Made by a program: the position numbers and the translations under genes
NCBI GenBank assembly: GCA_937897645.1
Contig: CALCNV010000053.1
Coordinates: 1-14,293 of the forward strand
Source: an uncultured Lysobacteraceae bacterium
Lineage (GTDB): Bacteria; Pseudomonadota; Gammaproteobacteria; Xanthomonadales; Xanthomonadaceae
Direction: 5' to 3'
Length of the DNA: 14,293 nt
In this document: piece after piece, positions 14,242 through 14,293 of the stretch
How positions within the stretch are numbered: position 1 is the first letter of the stretch
Layout of the letters: every line of letters starts with the position of its first letter
Notes under the pieces: model-generated
The model's input: the letters and a program-made list of their open reading frames with translations, nothing else
What the model was told of the DNA's origin: nothing
Database searches by the model: none

Positions 14242-14293
14242 ATGAACCGCGCACAGTTCCTGCGCCTGCTCGCCGGTGGCGCGGCGGGCGCCT
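14242..14293 (+). CDS. Start of an exported-protein gene, cut by the window end
   Basis: Only 17 codons are present, beginning MNRAQFLRLLAGGAAGA. This looks like the start of a secretion signal with an Arg residue and a hydrophobic Ala/Gly/Leu run. An in-frame TAG at 14221 makes 14242 the first possible ATG. The upstream bases are pyrimidine-rich with no Shine-Dalgarno site, which weakens the call. It lies on the same strand as the tldD-like genes. Too little is visible to name the product. Confidence 0.45.
   Translation, partial: MNRAQFLRLLAGGAAGA

Overview
The window reads as chromosomal DNA of a GC-rich gammaproteobacterium, most likely from the Xanthomonadaceae/Lysobacteraceae (Lysobacter, Pseudoxanthomonas or Thermomonas type). 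The reasons are strong G/C preference at third codon positions, non-ATG starts behind good Shine-Dalgarno sites, REP-like and C/T-rich palindromic intergenic repeats of the kind common in that family, and a Tat-signal TldD family I associate with it. The genus is inference. No mobile element, CRISPR array, tRNA or rRNA was seen. The gene content looks like ordinary core or near-core chromosome.

Layout: (1) 156-3863, plus strand: a single-chain indolepyruvate/2-oxoacid:ferredoxin oxidoreductase carrying IorA-like, Fe-S, IorB-like and C-terminal domains. (2) 3864-4136: a convergent gap with a REP-like hairpin and a two-copy palindromic inverted repeat. (3) 8821-4137, minus strand: four genes, in transcription order an FAD-dependent dehydrogenase (COG2509 type), a NYN-domain nuclease with a C-terminal OST-HTH/LOTUS-like domain, a DUF938/METTL26-type SAM methyltransferase whose start sits just past the nuclease stop, and a periplasmic MltB-family lytic transglycosylase. 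(4) 9007-14107, plus strand: two tandem, equal-length, closely similar TldD-like metallopeptidase genes with Tat-type signal peptides, followed by a TldE/PmbA-like partner without a signal peptide. (5) 14242 to the end: the first codons of another gene, cut by the window edge.

The most interesting part is the TldD/TldD/TldE cluster. Each tldD-like gene carries its own copy of the same promoter: an identical 25-base block with a GTCA-TT-TGAC dyad over the -35 box, then TTGACG, 17 bases, AAGAAT. Each also has GGAG 7 bases before a rare start codon (GTG in the first, TTG in the second). Both keep HExxxH, but the C-terminal cysteine expected as third zinc ligand in canonical TldD appears to be phenylalanine. 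TldD and TldE normally form one protease complex. Here the TldD-like chains appear addressed to the Tat exporter and the TldE-like chain does not, which suggests either hitchhiker export or a split system. TldD/TldE proteins are known for maturing microcin B17 and degrading the CcdA antitoxin; the substrate here cannot be told from sequence. No precursor-peptide gene was recognised, although I did not scan systematically for very short ORFs.
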